Positions 48,494 to 57,666 of a stretch of DNA of 64,000 nt are shown here, one piece after another (the stretch's first letter is position 1; every line of letters starts with the position of its first letter). A program made the translations under genes and the position numbers. The stretch comes from Paucimonas lemoignei (lineage in GTDB: Bacteria > Pseudomonadota > Gammaproteobacteria > Pseudomonadales > Pseudomonadaceae). The notes below the pieces were generated by a model. That model worked only from the letters and a program-made list of their open reading frames with translations. It had not been told where the DNA came from and ran no database searches. Where the stretch lies: assembly GCA_900475325.1 (NCBI GenBank), contig LS483371.1, positions 744,001 through 808,000 of the forward strand, given 5' to 3'.

Positions 48494-48676
48494 AGAGCAA
48501 AGTCTGACTGAACAATGATGGCTACGTGACCCGCAGAGGGATTTGCTCACACCCAAGCAAATCCCCCTGCCATTACGCTATAATCCCGCGCTTTAGCTGA
48601 TCCTCGCCCGCTGCGAGGGCACACAATTTTCTCGGGCGCCTGGCGCCTGCATGCAGACTAAAGAGGCTAGACCCTA
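48494..48676 (+). promoter_or_regulatory. putative promoter and leader of the wapO unit
   Basis: TATAAT at 48579-48584 is a consensus -10; no good -35 was found at the right distance. The roughly 85-nt leader contains a hairpin (CCTCGC 48602-48607 with GCGAGG 48613-48618). AGAGG at 48662-48666 is the likely ribosome site for the GTG at 48677. A promoter here would be needed because the inserted segment separates this unit from the waaF operon. Confidence 0.45.
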
Positions 48677-50434
48677 GTGGCATTGACGATCCTTGGCCTG
48701 TCCGGCGCCCTTAGCCATGATCCTTCCGCAGCCTTGTACATCGACGGCAAGCTGGTGGCCGCGGCGGAAGAAGAGCGCTTCGTTCGCGATAAACATGCAA
48801 AGAACCGCATGCCCTACGAGTCGGCGAAGTTCTGTCTTGAGCAAGCTGGCATCAAGCCCTCCGACGTTGATGTGGTGGCGATTCCATTCGCGCCGATCAG
48901 CTTGTTCGGCAAGGCGCGCTGGCACTATGCCAAGCGTTACTGGTACGCCCCGGACCGTGCGCTTGATGCGCTGCTGATGGGTAACCGTCGCTACAAACGC
49001 TATCGCAACAAGATCGTCTGGTGCCTGGAGCAGCTGGGTTTTGATCCGAAGAAGATCAAGATCGAGCCGGTCGAGCACCATTTGGCTCACGCTTCCAGCG
49101 CTTACCACTGCTCGGGTTTCAAAGAGAAAACCGCGATCCTGGGTATCGATGGCAAGGGCGAGTACGCGACGACCTTCTTTGGTTATGGCGAAAACGGCAA
49201 GATCCACAAGATCAAAGAATTCTTCGACCCGGATTCCCTGGGCGGCCTGTATGGCGCGATCACTGAATTCCTCGGCTTCGAGATGCTCGACGGCGAGTTC
49301 AAAGTGATGGGCATGGCGCCGTATGGCGATGCCAGCAAGTACGATTTCTCGCGTCTGGCGACCTTTGAAAACGGCGAACTGGTGATCAACACCGAGCTGG
49401 CCAACGTCATCGGCCTGCGTCGCTATAAAGAGAAGGGCAAAGGCTTCTATTTCTCGCCGAAGCTGATCGAGTGGCTGGGACCGAAGCGCGAAGGCGATAT
49501 CGCCGACGAGCCGTACATCCACTACGCGGCCAGCATGCAGGCGTTGTTCGAGAAGCTGGCGTTGCAGATGATGGATCACTATCTGGGCGACATCCTCAAG
49601 GAAACCGGCAAGATCGCTTTCGCGGGCGGCTGTGCGCTGAACGTCAAGTTGAACCAGAAAATCATCGCCCGTCCGGAAGTCAAAGAACTGTTCGTGCAGC
49701 CTGCCTCCGGTGACGCCGGTACGGCGGTGGGCGCTGCGGCCTATGTTTCCCATGCCCGTGGCGTGCCGGTCGAGAAGATGGAACATGTCTATCTCGGCCC
49801 GTCGTACACCAATGAAGACGTGATCGCGGCCTGTGCCCGTCACCCGAGCAAGCCGGTCTGGCGCCAGATTGAAAACACCCCGGAGCGCATCGCGCAAATC
49901 ATGGTCGCGGGTAATCCTGTTGCCTGGTTCCAGGGGCGCATGGAGTTCGGCCCGCGTGCACTGGGTGGTCGTTCGATCATCGGTTGCCCGAGCGTGGCGG
50001 GTGTGGCTGACCGTATCAACCATCAGATCAAGTTCCGCGAGCGCTGGAGGCCTTTCTGCCCGTCGATGCTCGACACCGTCGCACCGCAGATGATCAAGAT
50101 CGATCACCCGGCACCCTTCATGACTTTCACCTTTGAAGTGGCGGAAGAGTGGAAGACCCGTGTGCCGGAAGTCGTCCATGAAGACGGTACTTCCCGCGCC
50201 CAGGTGCTCAAGCGCGAATACAACCCGCGCTACTACGACATGATGAAAGCGCTGGAAAACCTCACCGGCAACGGCGTGTCACTGAACACTTCGCTGAACC
50301 GCCGTGGCGAGCCGATGATCTGCTCGCCGACGGATGCCCTGAACATGTTCTTCGGCTCGGACCTCGAGTACCTGATCATGGAAGACATCCTGGTGGTAAA
50401 AGACGGCGTGGAAACTTATGACACGCTCGGCTGA
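48677..50434 (+). CDS. wapO: LPS core carbamoyltransferase (WapO type, GTG start)
   Basis: A 585-aa NodU/CmcH-family O-carbamoyltransferase. It starts at GTG 48677 to give (M)[19 protein letters not shown]. The family motifs are present: [31 protein letters not shown] with the catalytic-site histidines, [11 protein letters not shown], and the YrdC-like C-terminal part with [19 protein letters not shown] and SLNRRGEPM. In P. aeruginosa the homologue PA5005 carbamoylates heptose II of the inner core using carbamoyl phosphate. There it directly follows the PA5006 kinase gene; here about 16 kb separate them. Its 3' end overlaps wapH by 17 nt. Confidence 0.93.
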   Translation: MALTILGLSGALSHDPSAALYIDGKLVAAAEEERFVRDKHAKNRMPYESAKFCLEQAGIKPSDVDVVAIPFAPISLFGKARWHYAKRYWYAPDRALDALLMGNRRYKRYRNKIVWCLEQLGFDPKKIKIEPVEHHLAHASSAYHCSGFKEKTAILGIDGKGEYATTFFGYGENGKIHKIKEFFDPDSLGGLYGAITEFLGFEMLDGEFKVMGMAPYGDASKYDFSRLATFENGELVINTELANVIGLRRYKEKGKGFYFSPKLIEWLGPKREGDIADEPYIHYAASMQALFEKLALQMMDHYLGDILKETGKIAFAGGCALNVKLNQKIIARPEVKELFVQPASGDAGTAVGAAAYVSHARGVPVEKMEHVYLGPSYTNEDVIAACARHPSKPVWRQIENTPERIAQIMVAGNPVAWFQGRMEFGPRALGGRSIIGCPSVAGVADRINHQIKFRERWRPFCPSMLDTVAPQMIKIDHPAPFMTFTFEVAEEWKTRVPEVVHEDGTSRAQVLKREYNPRYYDMMKALENLTGNGVSLNTSLNRRGEPMICSPTDALNMFFGSDLEYLIMEDILVVKDGVETYDTLG

Positions 50435-51548
50435 GCGCCATGTGCTGCAGTTCTGTCACGGCTATGACGGTCCGTTTCTCGATTGTGCCCGGCAGTACGC
50501 CAGCCTGTTCGTCGGCAAGGGCTACCGTGTCACCACGGTATTCCTGACCGGCGTGGCGGATGCTGGCGTGGCGGCGGGCTGTGCGTCCGATGAAGTGCTG
50601 TTTCTTGAGCGCAGCTCGGCCTCGGTTCGGGGCCTGAAGCTGGGGGCTATTCGCGACCTGCGCAAGATCGCGGCGTCGCGTAATTTCAGTTTCTGCATCG
50701 CCCATCGCTTCAAACCGGTGTACATCGCGTTGCTGGCCACCCGCTTGCCGGTGATCGGCGTGCACCATGCATTCGGCGACTACCAGCGGCGCACTCGCAA
50801 GCTCTTTGCGCATCTGTTTCGCAAGCGTTTGAGCCTGCTGGGTGTGTCCGATGCCGTGCGCGACGACATGCGCAAGAGCCTGCCAGGCTGGCCGACCGGC
50901 CGCATTCAGACCTTGTACAACCGCATCGATATCGAGCAGTTACAGGCCAGTCAGCTGTCCGCCGAGCAGGCGCGCGTCGAACTGGGTCTGTCGGCCTCGG
51001 CATTTGTCATCGGTAACGTTGGCCGGCTGCATCCCGACAAGGATCAGGCCACGCTGCTGCGCGGTTTTGCCAAGGCGTTGCCGAGCCTGCCGCAGAACAG
51101 CCAGTTGGCGATTCTGGGCAAGGGGCGGCTTGAGCCAACTCTCAAAGCACTGGCGCTGGAGTTGGGCATTGGTTCGCAGGTGTTGTTTCTTGGGCAAGTT
51201 GCCCAGGCGAGCCTATATTACAAAGCATTCGATATCTTCGCCTTGAGCTCTGATCATGAGCCATTCGGTATGGTGCTGCTGGAGGCGATGGGCGCTGGCG
51301 TGCCGGTGTTGGCCACTGCCTGTGGCGGCGCCAAGGAAGTGGTTGAAGGCGTAGGCGTACTGTTCCCTTTTGCCGATGATGAGCGCCTGGCTCACGGGCT
51401 GATTCATCTGGCGAATCTGGATGATGAACAACGCCAGGCCTGCGCCGAGCTGATGCTGCTGCGTTTGCAGGAGCGCTTCTCGGATCAGGCGGTGCGCGAT
51501 GTGTTCTGGCGTCTGCCGCAAGTCACCAGCCTGATTGCGGAGTCCTGA
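50418..51548 (+). CDS. wapH: core glycosyltransferase (GT4), WapH type
   Basis: A 376-aa GT-B glycosyltransferase. The N-terminal domain begins [20 protein letters not shown]. The C-terminal Rossmann domain has IGNVGRLHPDKDQATLLRGF and the GT4 donor-binding segment SSDHEPFGMVLLEAMGAGVPV with both conserved Glu residues. The order after the carbamoyltransferase matches PA5004 (WapH), which adds an outer-core glucose in P. aeruginosa. The sugar used here is inferred from synteny. Its stop overlaps the next start (TGATG). Confidence 0.88.
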   Translation: MTRSAERHVLQFCHGYDGPFLDCARQYASLFVGKGYRVTTVFLTGVADAGVAAGCASDEVLFLERSSASVRGLKLGAIRDLRKIAASRNFSFCIAHRFKPVYIALLATRLPVIGVHHAFGDYQRRTRKLFAHLFRKRLSLLGVSDAVRDDMRKSLPGWPTGRIQTLYNRIDIEQLQASQLSAEQARVELGLSASAFVIGNVGRLHPDKDQATLLRGFAKALPSLPQNSQLAILGKGRLEPTLKALALELGIGSQVLFLGQVAQASLYYKAFDIFALSSDHEPFGMVLLEAMGAGVPVLATACGGAKEVVEGVGVLFPFADDERLAHGLIHLANLDDEQRQACAELMLLRLQERFSDQAVRDVFWRLPQVTSLIAES

Positions 51549-52444
51549 TGCTCAACCGATTCCAAGGCTGGCGTGAGCGTGGCTGGACACTGATCGACGC
51601 CCCCACCTATCAGGCGACCTGGCAGCGGTTGGGCGGTAGCGTGGCGACACAGCCGATGGTGGTCGAGCGTCTGGCGCATCTGGCGCAGATCCCCGTGCGG
51701 TATCTGGGCTGGGAACAAGGCGGCGAACTCAAGGCTGCAGTCCCAACCTGGGGACGCTCACTGGCGCTGTCCAAGGACGTGCTGAAAAGTGCGGGCAAGA
51801 AAGGTCTGTTCGATCTGGGTAATGCCGAGCTGATTCTGCCGATTGCCGACGATGTTCAGGTGCCCGTGCGCCATCGTGGGCGTTACCTGTCGACGCTCAA
51901 TGAGGGCCGCGTCAGCACCCTAAAGCCTCAAGCCGAGTCCCTGGCCATGGCGCGCACGCCAGAAGAACTCTCTAAAAAGTTTCGCTACAACCAGCGCCGT
52001 GAATTACGCCTGCTGGAAGAGGCGGGCGGCGTGGTTCGCCCGGTCACTGATTTCACCAGCGCCGAGCTCGCTCGTATGTATTGCGACCTGTTCCACCGGC
52101 GTTGGGGCTTTGCCGCCACCGGTGCCGAGCACAAGGCCGAGGTGATTGAGCTGCTGCGAGATTTGCTGATCGGTTCGGTTGTGTTCCTCAACGATACGCC
52201 GATTGCCATTCAGCTGGTTTATCGCGCGGAGTCGCCGCAATGGATCAGCGTCGAGTACGTCAACGGTGGCGTGGATCCGGAAACCCGTGATTTCAGCCCC
52301 GGCAGCGTGCTCAGTTTCCTCAACACCCAAAGTGCCTGGGAAGACGCACGCAACCTGGGCAAAGCCTTGCGTTTCTCGTTTGGCCGTGCGGATCGTGAGT
52401 ACAAGGATCGATGGTGCAACCCCGTGCCGGTATTCCAGGTTTGA
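51548..52444 (+). CDS. Mig-14 family protein (antimicrobial peptide tolerance)
   Basis: A 298-aa protein resembling Mig-14 of Salmonella and PA5003. It has a GNAT-like second half with KKFRYNQRRELRLLEEAGG, YCDLFHRRWGF and RFSFGRADREYKDRWCNP. Mig-14 is linked to resistance to cationic peptides and is thought to act at the inner membrane. The biochemical activity is not settled, although the fold suggests acyl or aminoacyl transfer. ATG 51548 overlaps the wapH stop by one base, placing it firmly in the LPS operon. Confidence 0.82.
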   Translation: MLNRFQGWRERGWTLIDAPTYQATWQRLGGSVATQPMVVERLAHLAQIPVRYLGWEQGGELKAAVPTWGRSLALSKDVLKSAGKKGLFDLGNAELILPIADDVQVPVRHRGRYLSTLNEGRVSTLKPQAESLAMARTPEELSKKFRYNQRRELRLLEEAGGVVRPVTDFTSAELARMYCDLFHRRWGFAATGAEHKAEVIELLRDLLIGSVVFLNDTPIAIQLVYRAESPQWISVEYVNGGVDPETRDFSPGSVLSFLNTQSAWEDARNLGKALRFSFGRADREYKDRWCNPVPVFQV

Positions 52445-53850
52445 GCCGCAAGCAGCAATTGCTCAAGCGCCATCGCCGTAACAAGCGGGTGGCGCTGTTG
52501 ATCGGCCTGCTTGTGCTGATCGTGGTCGGCGTTTGCGTCGCCTGGTGGTTGCCAATCATCCTCGCGATTGTTGCCTGGGTAGCCCATGAAGCCTGGTTCG
52601 CCGATCATCTGTTCTATTCGCCCAAAGACGATTATCACTACAACTTTGCCGCAGAGGCTGAAGTTGCGGGTGTGCGCCTGGATGGCCGCCATCTGCGTTG
52701 CGATACAGCCCTGCCAATAGCGGGCGATGAAACGCTGATTCTCGCGGTCAAAGTCCGCGCCTCATGGCTGGGGCGCTTTTTTGACCCGGTTGTCGAGTTG
52801 GCGGGTGACGGCGTCAGTGATCGCCAGACCTTCGAGCGCGGCGTCGATGGGCTGCGTTATTTGAATCTCACCGGCCTTGGTCATTCGCTGGCGGCGGGTT
52901 CGCTGCAGTTGAACGGCCGCTTCTGCGCCCTCAGCGGTACGCCGCGTTTGTGGCTGTTCCGCCAGCCGGATGCACGCCAACAGCGGGTCATGGTCATCGC
53001 ACCCCATGCGGACGACGCAGAGCTGGCAGCTTTCGGACTGTACAGCCAAGCCGTTGACACGTGGGTCGTGACCCTGACCGCTGGCGAAATCGAAGCCGAG
53101 CATTATCAGGCGATGGGCATGGACCGCGCCGAAGCCGCCAGAATCAAAGGCCGTTTAAGGGCCTGGGACAGCGTCGCCGTGCCTCGTTGGGGGGGCGTGC
53201 CAGAGGCGCAATGCGTGCAACTGGGTTATTTCTGCCTGCAATTGCCTGGCATGCAGGCCGCGCCGGACCAGCCCATTGCATCCCGCGAAGCCGATCTGCT
53301 CGATACCCGTCTGTTTCGCCAGTTCAATGCCATGAGCCTGCCCGGTGATCAGGACGGAGCGCCGACCTGGAACAACCTGCTGGCGGATCTGCGGGCGTTG
53401 TTGTTGCAGGCCCGGCCTCAGGTGCTGGTCATGCCGCACCCGGCGATTGATCCGCACCCGGACCACATCTGCGCCCAGGCAGCGGTGATCGAAGCGTTGC
53501 AAGGCCTCGAATGGCAGCCTGAAGTTATTCTCGGCTACGCCAACCATTTGCACGATAACGATCGCTGGCCCATGGGCAACGCGTACGACGGCATCGGTTT
53601 GCCGCCGGTGTTTGATCCGTCGCTGCAGTTGACGCCTTACAGCCTGAACCTGTCCGTTGCCCAGCAGCGGGACAAGGCCATGGCGCTGGGCATGATGCAT
53701 GACTTGCAGCCAGCCATGCCGTTCAAGCGCCGAATGCGCCGCTGGTTGCAGCGCAAGCTGGCGGGGCGCCGCTGGCCGGCGGAAGGTGAAAACGAGTTCT
53801 TCAGAAAGGCTGTTCGCCGTCATGAACTGTTCTGGCGTCGAGAGATTTGA
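52411..53850 (+). CDS. dnpA: PIG-L family de-N-acetylase, DnpA type
   Basis: A 479-aa protein with an N-terminal membrane segment (about 33-60) and a PIG-L/LmbE deacetylase domain. The zinc motif PHADDAELAAFG lies near residue 194 and the second metal/catalytic segment MPHPAIDPHPDH near 345. In P. aeruginosa PA5002 (DnpA) influences fluoroquinolone tolerance and is thought to deacetylate a cell-surface sugar. The start at ATG 52411 has AAGGA upstream and overlaps the previous gene by 34 nt. A TTG at 52441 (LSRKQQLL) is an alternative with poorer spacing. Confidence 0.88.
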   Translation: MVQPRAGIPGLSRKQQLLKRHRRNKRVALLIGLLVLIVVGVCVAWWLPIILAIVAWVAHEAWFADHLFYSPKDDYHYNFAAEAEVAGVRLDGRHLRCDTALPIAGDETLILAVKVRASWLGRFFDPVVELAGDGVSDRQTFERGVDGLRYLNLTGLGHSLAAGSLQLNGRFCALSGTPRLWLFRQPDARQQRVMVIAPHADDAELAAFGLYSQAVDTWVVTLTAGEIEAEHYQAMGMDRAEAARIKGRLRAWDSVAVPRWGGVPEAQCVQLGYFCLQLPGMQAAPDQPIASREADLLDTRLFRQFNAMSLPGDQDGAPTWNNLLADLRALLLQARPQVLVMPHPAIDPHPDHICAQAAVIEALQGLEWQPEVILGYANHLHDNDRWPMGNAYDGIGLPPVFDPSLQLTPYSLNLSVAQQRDKAMALGMMHDLQPAMPFKRRMRRWLQRKLAGRRWPAEGENEFFRKAVRRHELFWRREI

Positions 53851-53881
53851 TTCAGCAGGCTGCGGTACTGCAAGGAAAATA

Positions 53882-54838
53882 ATGAAAGTTCTATTTCTGG
53901 TTCAGAAAGAACAACGCGCCATTCTGGATCGTTTGTATGAAGGCATTGCGGCCCATTGCGAGTGTGAAACCCGCTGGTTGACGTCTGCCGAGCAGCGCAA
54001 CCTGCGCAGTTATTTCCGCCGCGAAGTGGACGTGACCCAGTACGACCGGATCGTGTTCTTCCTGCGCTTCAAGCATGAAATCCGTCAGGTCGGCTTCATT
54101 CGCACGATCCCCAACCTGGTGATCCTCGAGCACGACGCCTACCAGAACTACATTCCTTGCAAATACACCGGCGAATTCAGCGCCTATTACCGCAAGCTGC
54201 CGTGGGCACGGGTGATCTGTTCCGGCTTCATGGTCAGCGAGCGTCTGCGCGCAGAAGGCTTCGACGCGGTGTTCGTGCCCAAGGGTTATGACCAGAGCCT
54301 GCTGCAAGGTGAAGATCGCGAGCGCGACATCGAACTGGCCTTCGTGGGCAGCACCAATAGCGTGGCCTACAGTGGCCGCAAGGCGCTGCTGGACGAGCTG
54401 GGTCGGGTCGAGAACCTGGTGGTGACCCGTACCAAGTCGGGTGAAGAGTACTGCCAGACCCTGAACCGGATCCGTTTTTTCGTCAGCGCCGATGTGGGCA
54501 TGGGCGAATACATGATCAAGAACTTCGAGGCCATGGCCTGTGGTTGCGTGTTGCTGGCTTATGACCAGGGTGCCGAAGAAAACCGCGCACTGGGTTTTGT
54601 CGACATGCACAACATCGTCCTGTATCAAGACATACCCAGCTTGCAGGTCAAGCTGGGGCAGCTGCGTAATGACCAGGATCTGGCCCGGGATATTGCCCGT
54701 AATGGCCAGGCGCTGGTCGAGCAGCAATTTACGTTCCACGCACTTGGCAAGGCCATTGTTGAAGAAATGCGTGCACCGTTGCGGCCAATGCCTGCCATGA
54801 GCTGGCTGGACCGCCTGAAGTCTCGGTTGGGGCTGTAA
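53882..54838 (+). CDS. cell-surface glycosyltransferase (Ssg/PA5001 type)
   Basis: A 318-aa GT-B-like glycosyltransferase starting at ATG 53882 behind AAGGA (MKVLFLVQKEQRAILDRL); the longer frame upstream overlaps dnpA and has no homology value. The C-terminal half has a GT donor-site form FFVSADVGMGEYMIKNFEAMACGCVLLAYDQG with the conserved Glu. It corresponds by order to PA5001, called ssg, whose loss alters LPS, motility and phage sensitivity. The sugar and acceptor are unknown. Confidence 0.85.
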   Translation: MKVLFLVQKEQRAILDRLYEGIAAHCECETRWLTSAEQRNLRSYFRREVDVTQYDRIVFFLRFKHEIRQVGFIRTIPNLVILEHDAYQNYIPCKYTGEFSAYYRKLPWARVICSGFMVSERLRAEGFDAVFVPKGYDQSLLQGEDRERDIELAFVGSTNSVAYSGRKALLDELGRVENLVVTRTKSGEEYCQTLNRIRFFVSADVGMGEYMIKNFEAMACGCVLLAYDQGAEENRALGFVDMHNIVLYQDIPSLQVKLGQLRNDQDLARDIARNGQALVEQQFTFHALGKAIVEEMRAPLRPMPAMSWLDRLKSRLGL

Positions 54839-54869
54839 TCGCCTTTGAAATTTCAATGATTGAGTACAC

Positions 54870-55643
54870 ATGATGCAGTTCAGCGAAAGTAGCGATATCA
54901 CGCTGGTAGTAACCAGTTGCGGACGGTTTGACCTGTTGACGCGTACGCTTGAAACGTTTGACCGATTCAACACCGCGCCGATTCGTGCGGTGTTGATCAC
55001 CGAAGATTCTGGCGATGCCCAGGTTGAGAAGTGCATTCCGGAGCATTGGCGTCCATTTACCCGCTTTATCATCAATAACCCCAAATTGGGGCAGATGCGT
55101 TCGGTGGATGCCGCTTATGCGTTGATCCAGACCTCTTGGGTGTTCCATTGCGAAGATGACTGGGACTTCTACCGCCCAGGCTTTGTCGAAGAGTCCATGA
55201 CCCTGCTGGAAAACGACCCGCAGGCGCTGCAGGTCTGGCTGCGCAGCTATAACCATGACTTGCTGGTACACAGTCCTTACATGTACCTCAATGCCCGCGA
55301 AGTGGTGCAGGGCATTGCGTTCTACAAGCTGGGCTCGCACAAGGCCGAGTGGCAGGGGTTTTCGTTCAACCCCGGCCTGCGTCGTCTGGCCGACTACAAG
55401 CAACATGCGCCGTATGCGGATCACGGTGGCGAGAAGAAACTGTCCGCCATTTATGCAGCACAAAACCGTTACGCGTTGATCCTGGAGAACGATGCGGTAT
55501 TGCACACCGGCTTCGGCAATCATGTCGTGCTCCCCCAGGAACGCGTTAACAAACAACGACGCAAGCTTCGTGATCGCATCAAGCTGTTGGTGGTGCTGGT
55601 TGTCGGAGTGATCATAGGTTGGGCATTCAGTAATGTTGGCTGA
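54870..55643 (+). CDS. GT2-family glycosyltransferase (WapR position)
   Basis: A 257-aa GT-A protein with the GT2 start DITLVVTSCGRFDLLTRTLETF. A DxD-type motif lies in HCEDDWDFYRPGF at about residues 93-105, followed by a C-terminal membrane helix (about 235-255). It occupies the place of PA5000 (wapR, alpha-1,3-rhamnosyltransferase that makes the acceptor for O antigen). I do not assign the symbol because the donor cannot be read from sequence. Its end overlaps the waaL start by 11 nt. Confidence 0.8.
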   Translation: MMQFSESSDITLVVTSCGRFDLLTRTLETFDRFNTAPIRAVLITEDSGDAQVEKCIPEHWRPFTRFIINNPKLGQMRSVDAAYALIQTSWVFHCEDDWDFYRPGFVEESMTLLENDPQALQVWLRSYNHDLLVHSPYMYLNAREVVQGIAFYKLGSHKAEWQGFSFNPGLRRLADYKQHAPYADHGGEKKLSAIYAAQNRYALILENDAVLHTGFGNHVVLPQERVNKQRRKLRDRIKLLVVLVVGVIIGWAFSNVG

Positions 55644-56799
55644 CACGCTGCACAAAGACTCGGGCAAGGTCGCTGCTTACTTCAGCGCGGCTCTGGTCGC
55701 CTTTATTTTGAGCTTCATCCTGTGGGATTCGGCCAAGTTCACCAATAATCTGTTTTACGCCCTGATCGCCTTGCCGGGCGTGTTCTTCCTGGCCAGGAAC
55801 CGCGTGGCCGGGATGTTCAGCGGCGCACTGGGCTGGACCTGGCTGGTGTTTATTCTCTGGTTTCTGGTGCCCGCCTTTTACTCGGGGGATTTCCAGTTCT
55901 ACAGGCACATCGCCTATGTCGGTTTGTTCATATTCGTGGTCGCCGGGTTGACTAACATCGAGTTTTTCAACAGCAGCCGGTTCATTCGCGCCCAGTTCTG
56001 GATCATCTGCCTCTATATCTTCGCCTCCAGTATTCATAGCTGGATGACGGGGCAGTTCGTCTTTGGGCAGCGCGTGGCCATCCTGGCGGGGCGGCTTGAT
56101 AACGTGATTTACGCCAGCATCTGGCTGGTCTGCGCCCTGGGTCGGGCGATGCCGGTCTGGAGCCGGGAACGACGCTGGGTCGAGACAGGTTGCGCCATGG
56201 TGCTGACCCTGATCGCCGTGGCGTTGGTCATGCAAACCCGTACCGGGCTTGTGGGTGCGGTTTTCCTGGCCGGTCTGTGGGCGCTTAATATTGTTTATCG
56301 CTATCGCATGCGTGGCCTGCTGACACTGTTGGTGATTGTGACGTGCGCGGGCGTAACGCTATGGTTTTGTCGACACGAGCCCTGGGTGCAGCTCCTGTTT
56401 GCACGAGGCGATTCGTATCGGGTCGAACTGTTCGAAATCATGACCGGCGAGTGGCATCATTGCGGCTGGCTGCTGGGCTGTGGCGTGGAGTTTGTGACGA
56501 CCAAAACCCTGACCGGCGGTGTGCCGATTCAGCATCCACACAACATCTTCGTGGCGATGGGGTTGTACACCGGCGCCATCTCCCTGGTGTTGTTCATCGC
56601 TGTCATGGCGTTGACGCTGTGGCACGCCGTGCGCTTGCGCGATGGCTGGGGCTGGTACCTGGCGGCGGCGTTGGTGATGCTCAACTTCGACGGCAGCAAG
56701 CTGGTGGGCAATCCGGATGAACTCTGGTTGCTGGTGCTGTTGCCTGCCGTGCTGATTTATGGCCGGGTGGTGCGTGAGCGCAGGATTGAGTTGCAGTGA
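55633..56799 (+). CDS. waaL: O-antigen ligase WaaL
   Basis: A 388-aa integral membrane protein with about ten to twelve hydrophobic helices. The conserved periplasmic loop lies near residues 245-310. It has RGDSYRVELFEIM with a conserved Arg, and QHPHNIFVAMGLY with the His typical of the Wzy/WaaL ligases. It transfers O polysaccharide from undecaprenyl diphosphate to lipid A-core on the periplasmic side. The ATG overlaps the preceding gene. A strong terminator at 56804 ends the wapO-waaL unit. The position matches PA4999. Confidence 0.93.
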   Translation: MLADTLHKDSGKVAAYFSAALVAFILSFILWDSAKFTNNLFYALIALPGVFFLARNRVAGMFSGALGWTWLVFILWFLVPAFYSGDFQFYRHIAYVGLFIFVVAGLTNIEFFNSSRFIRAQFWIICLYIFASSIHSWMTGQFVFGQRVAILAGRLDNVIYASIWLVCALGRAMPVWSRERRWVETGCAMVLTLIAVALVMQTRTGLVGAVFLAGLWALNIVYRYRMRGLLTLLVIVTCAGVTLWFCRHEPWVQLLFARGDSYRVELFEIMTGEWHHCGWLLGCGVEFVTTKTLTGGVPIQHPHNIFVAMGLYTGAISLVLFIAVMALTLWHAVRLRDGWGWYLAAALVMLNFDGSKLVGNPDELWLLVLLPAVLIYGRVVRERRIELQ

Positions 56800-56803
56800 T
56801 AAA

Positions 56804-56828
56804 AAAATGGCCCTTGAAGGGCCATTTT
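56804..56828. terminator. intrinsic terminator after waaL
   Basis: A 10-bp stem (56804-56813 with 56819-56828) has A-rich left and T-rich right flanks starting 4 nt after the waaL stop. The symmetry lets it also act on the convergent LPS-kinase-like gene. Confidence 0.88.
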
Positions 56829-56850
56829 CATTGGGGCAGCTGGCTGATTC

Positions 56851-56897
56851 GTGGGACCGGCTTGTTTCTGCGCCTTCGCGGCTAAAGCCGCTCCTAC
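56851..56897. repeat. short degenerate REP pair
   Basis: A left fragment GTGGGACCGGCTTG and a right half TTCGCGGCTAAAGCCGCTCC, with almost no spacer. It looks like a truncated REPIN between convergent genes. Confidence 0.6.
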
Positions 56898-56911
56898 GGA
56901 GCTTTGTGTTC

Positions 56912-57550
56912 TCACCCCATTGCCAGGGTTAGTTCCTCAGCACCGCACAGGCTTTGCGCACGCAGATAACCGTTGATGAACGCCGGGTTGTTTTCCCCGA
57001 TCAGCCATTGGCGATCCTGCTCGTAGCGCAACATGTGTTTGAAGTTGCGCAGGCGCAGGCTTTTGCGCAAGGGGCGGCGCGATGTCTTCATGTCGGAGAT
57101 GTCGATCAGGCCGAGTGCGCCGTCCGGGGTGAGAATCACGTTGCCCAGGTGCGCGGAGCGAAAGTAGATGCCTTTCTCATGCAGCTCGGCAATGAAGCTG
57201 CCCAGTTGTGCGCGCAGTTCATCACCACTGCCGGGCGCTTCCATGACCTGGCGAAGCGTGTGGCCGGGCAGGGGCACGTAATGCACGGCGTCGCGCTGGA
57301 TCTGTGCCACCCTGAAAACCTTGATGACCTGCGGGCAGGGGATGCCGCGCTGGGCCAGGGTCACGCAGTTGTCCGCGAAGCGCTGGGCGTACGGATACCA
57401 GGCCGCCGAACTGATCAGGCGTTTGCGTCGAAACAGTTTCAGCATTGAGCCATCGGTCAGCCGCAGGACTTTATCACCCGTGACGTCGGCTTCGAGGACT
57501 TCGGCGTCCTCTACCAAGCCTAGGTAATGTGCATGATCAAGCGCTTGCAT
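56912..57550 (-). CDS. LPS kinase-like protein (PA4998 position)
   Basis: A 212-aa protein from ATG 57550 (MQALDHAHYLGLVEDAEV), which has GGAG 5-9 nt upstream; the longer start at 57574 lacks this. The kinase-like fold shows VLRLTDGSMLKLFRRKR (possible ATP Lys), a loop IYFRSAHLGNVILTPDG, in which the catalytic HxD is not conserved, and LGLIDISDM. It is related to the InaA/WaaP-type kinases of the waaF operon but stands alone on the opposite strand between waaL and msbA, as PA4998 does. The substrate is unknown and the lost Asp leaves activity in doubt. Confidence 0.82.
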   Translation of the reverse strand: MQALDHAHYLGLVEDAEVLEADVTGDKVLRLTDGSMLKLFRRKRLISSAAWYPYAQRFADNCVTLAQRGIPCPQVIKVFRVAQIQRDAVHYVPLPGHTLRQVMEAPGSGDELRAQLGSFIAELHEKGIYFRSAHLGNVILTPDGALGLIDISDMKTSRRPLRKSLRLRNFKHMLRYEQDRQWLIGENNPAFINGYLRAQSLCGAEELTLAMG

Positions 57551-57666
57551 CGAGACTCCGGTTTCTTCGCCCAAGGGCCTGAAAAGCCGCCTATGTTACC
57601 GCAGCAGACAGTAGCTAAAAGCGCTTGTGATACAATTCGGCCTCTTTTTATACCTGACGGATTCTC

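Noticed and set aside
48674..50179. Minus-strand frame of 501 codons opposite wapO
   Set aside because: Shadow of a conserved carbamoyltransferase; no ribosome site or homology.
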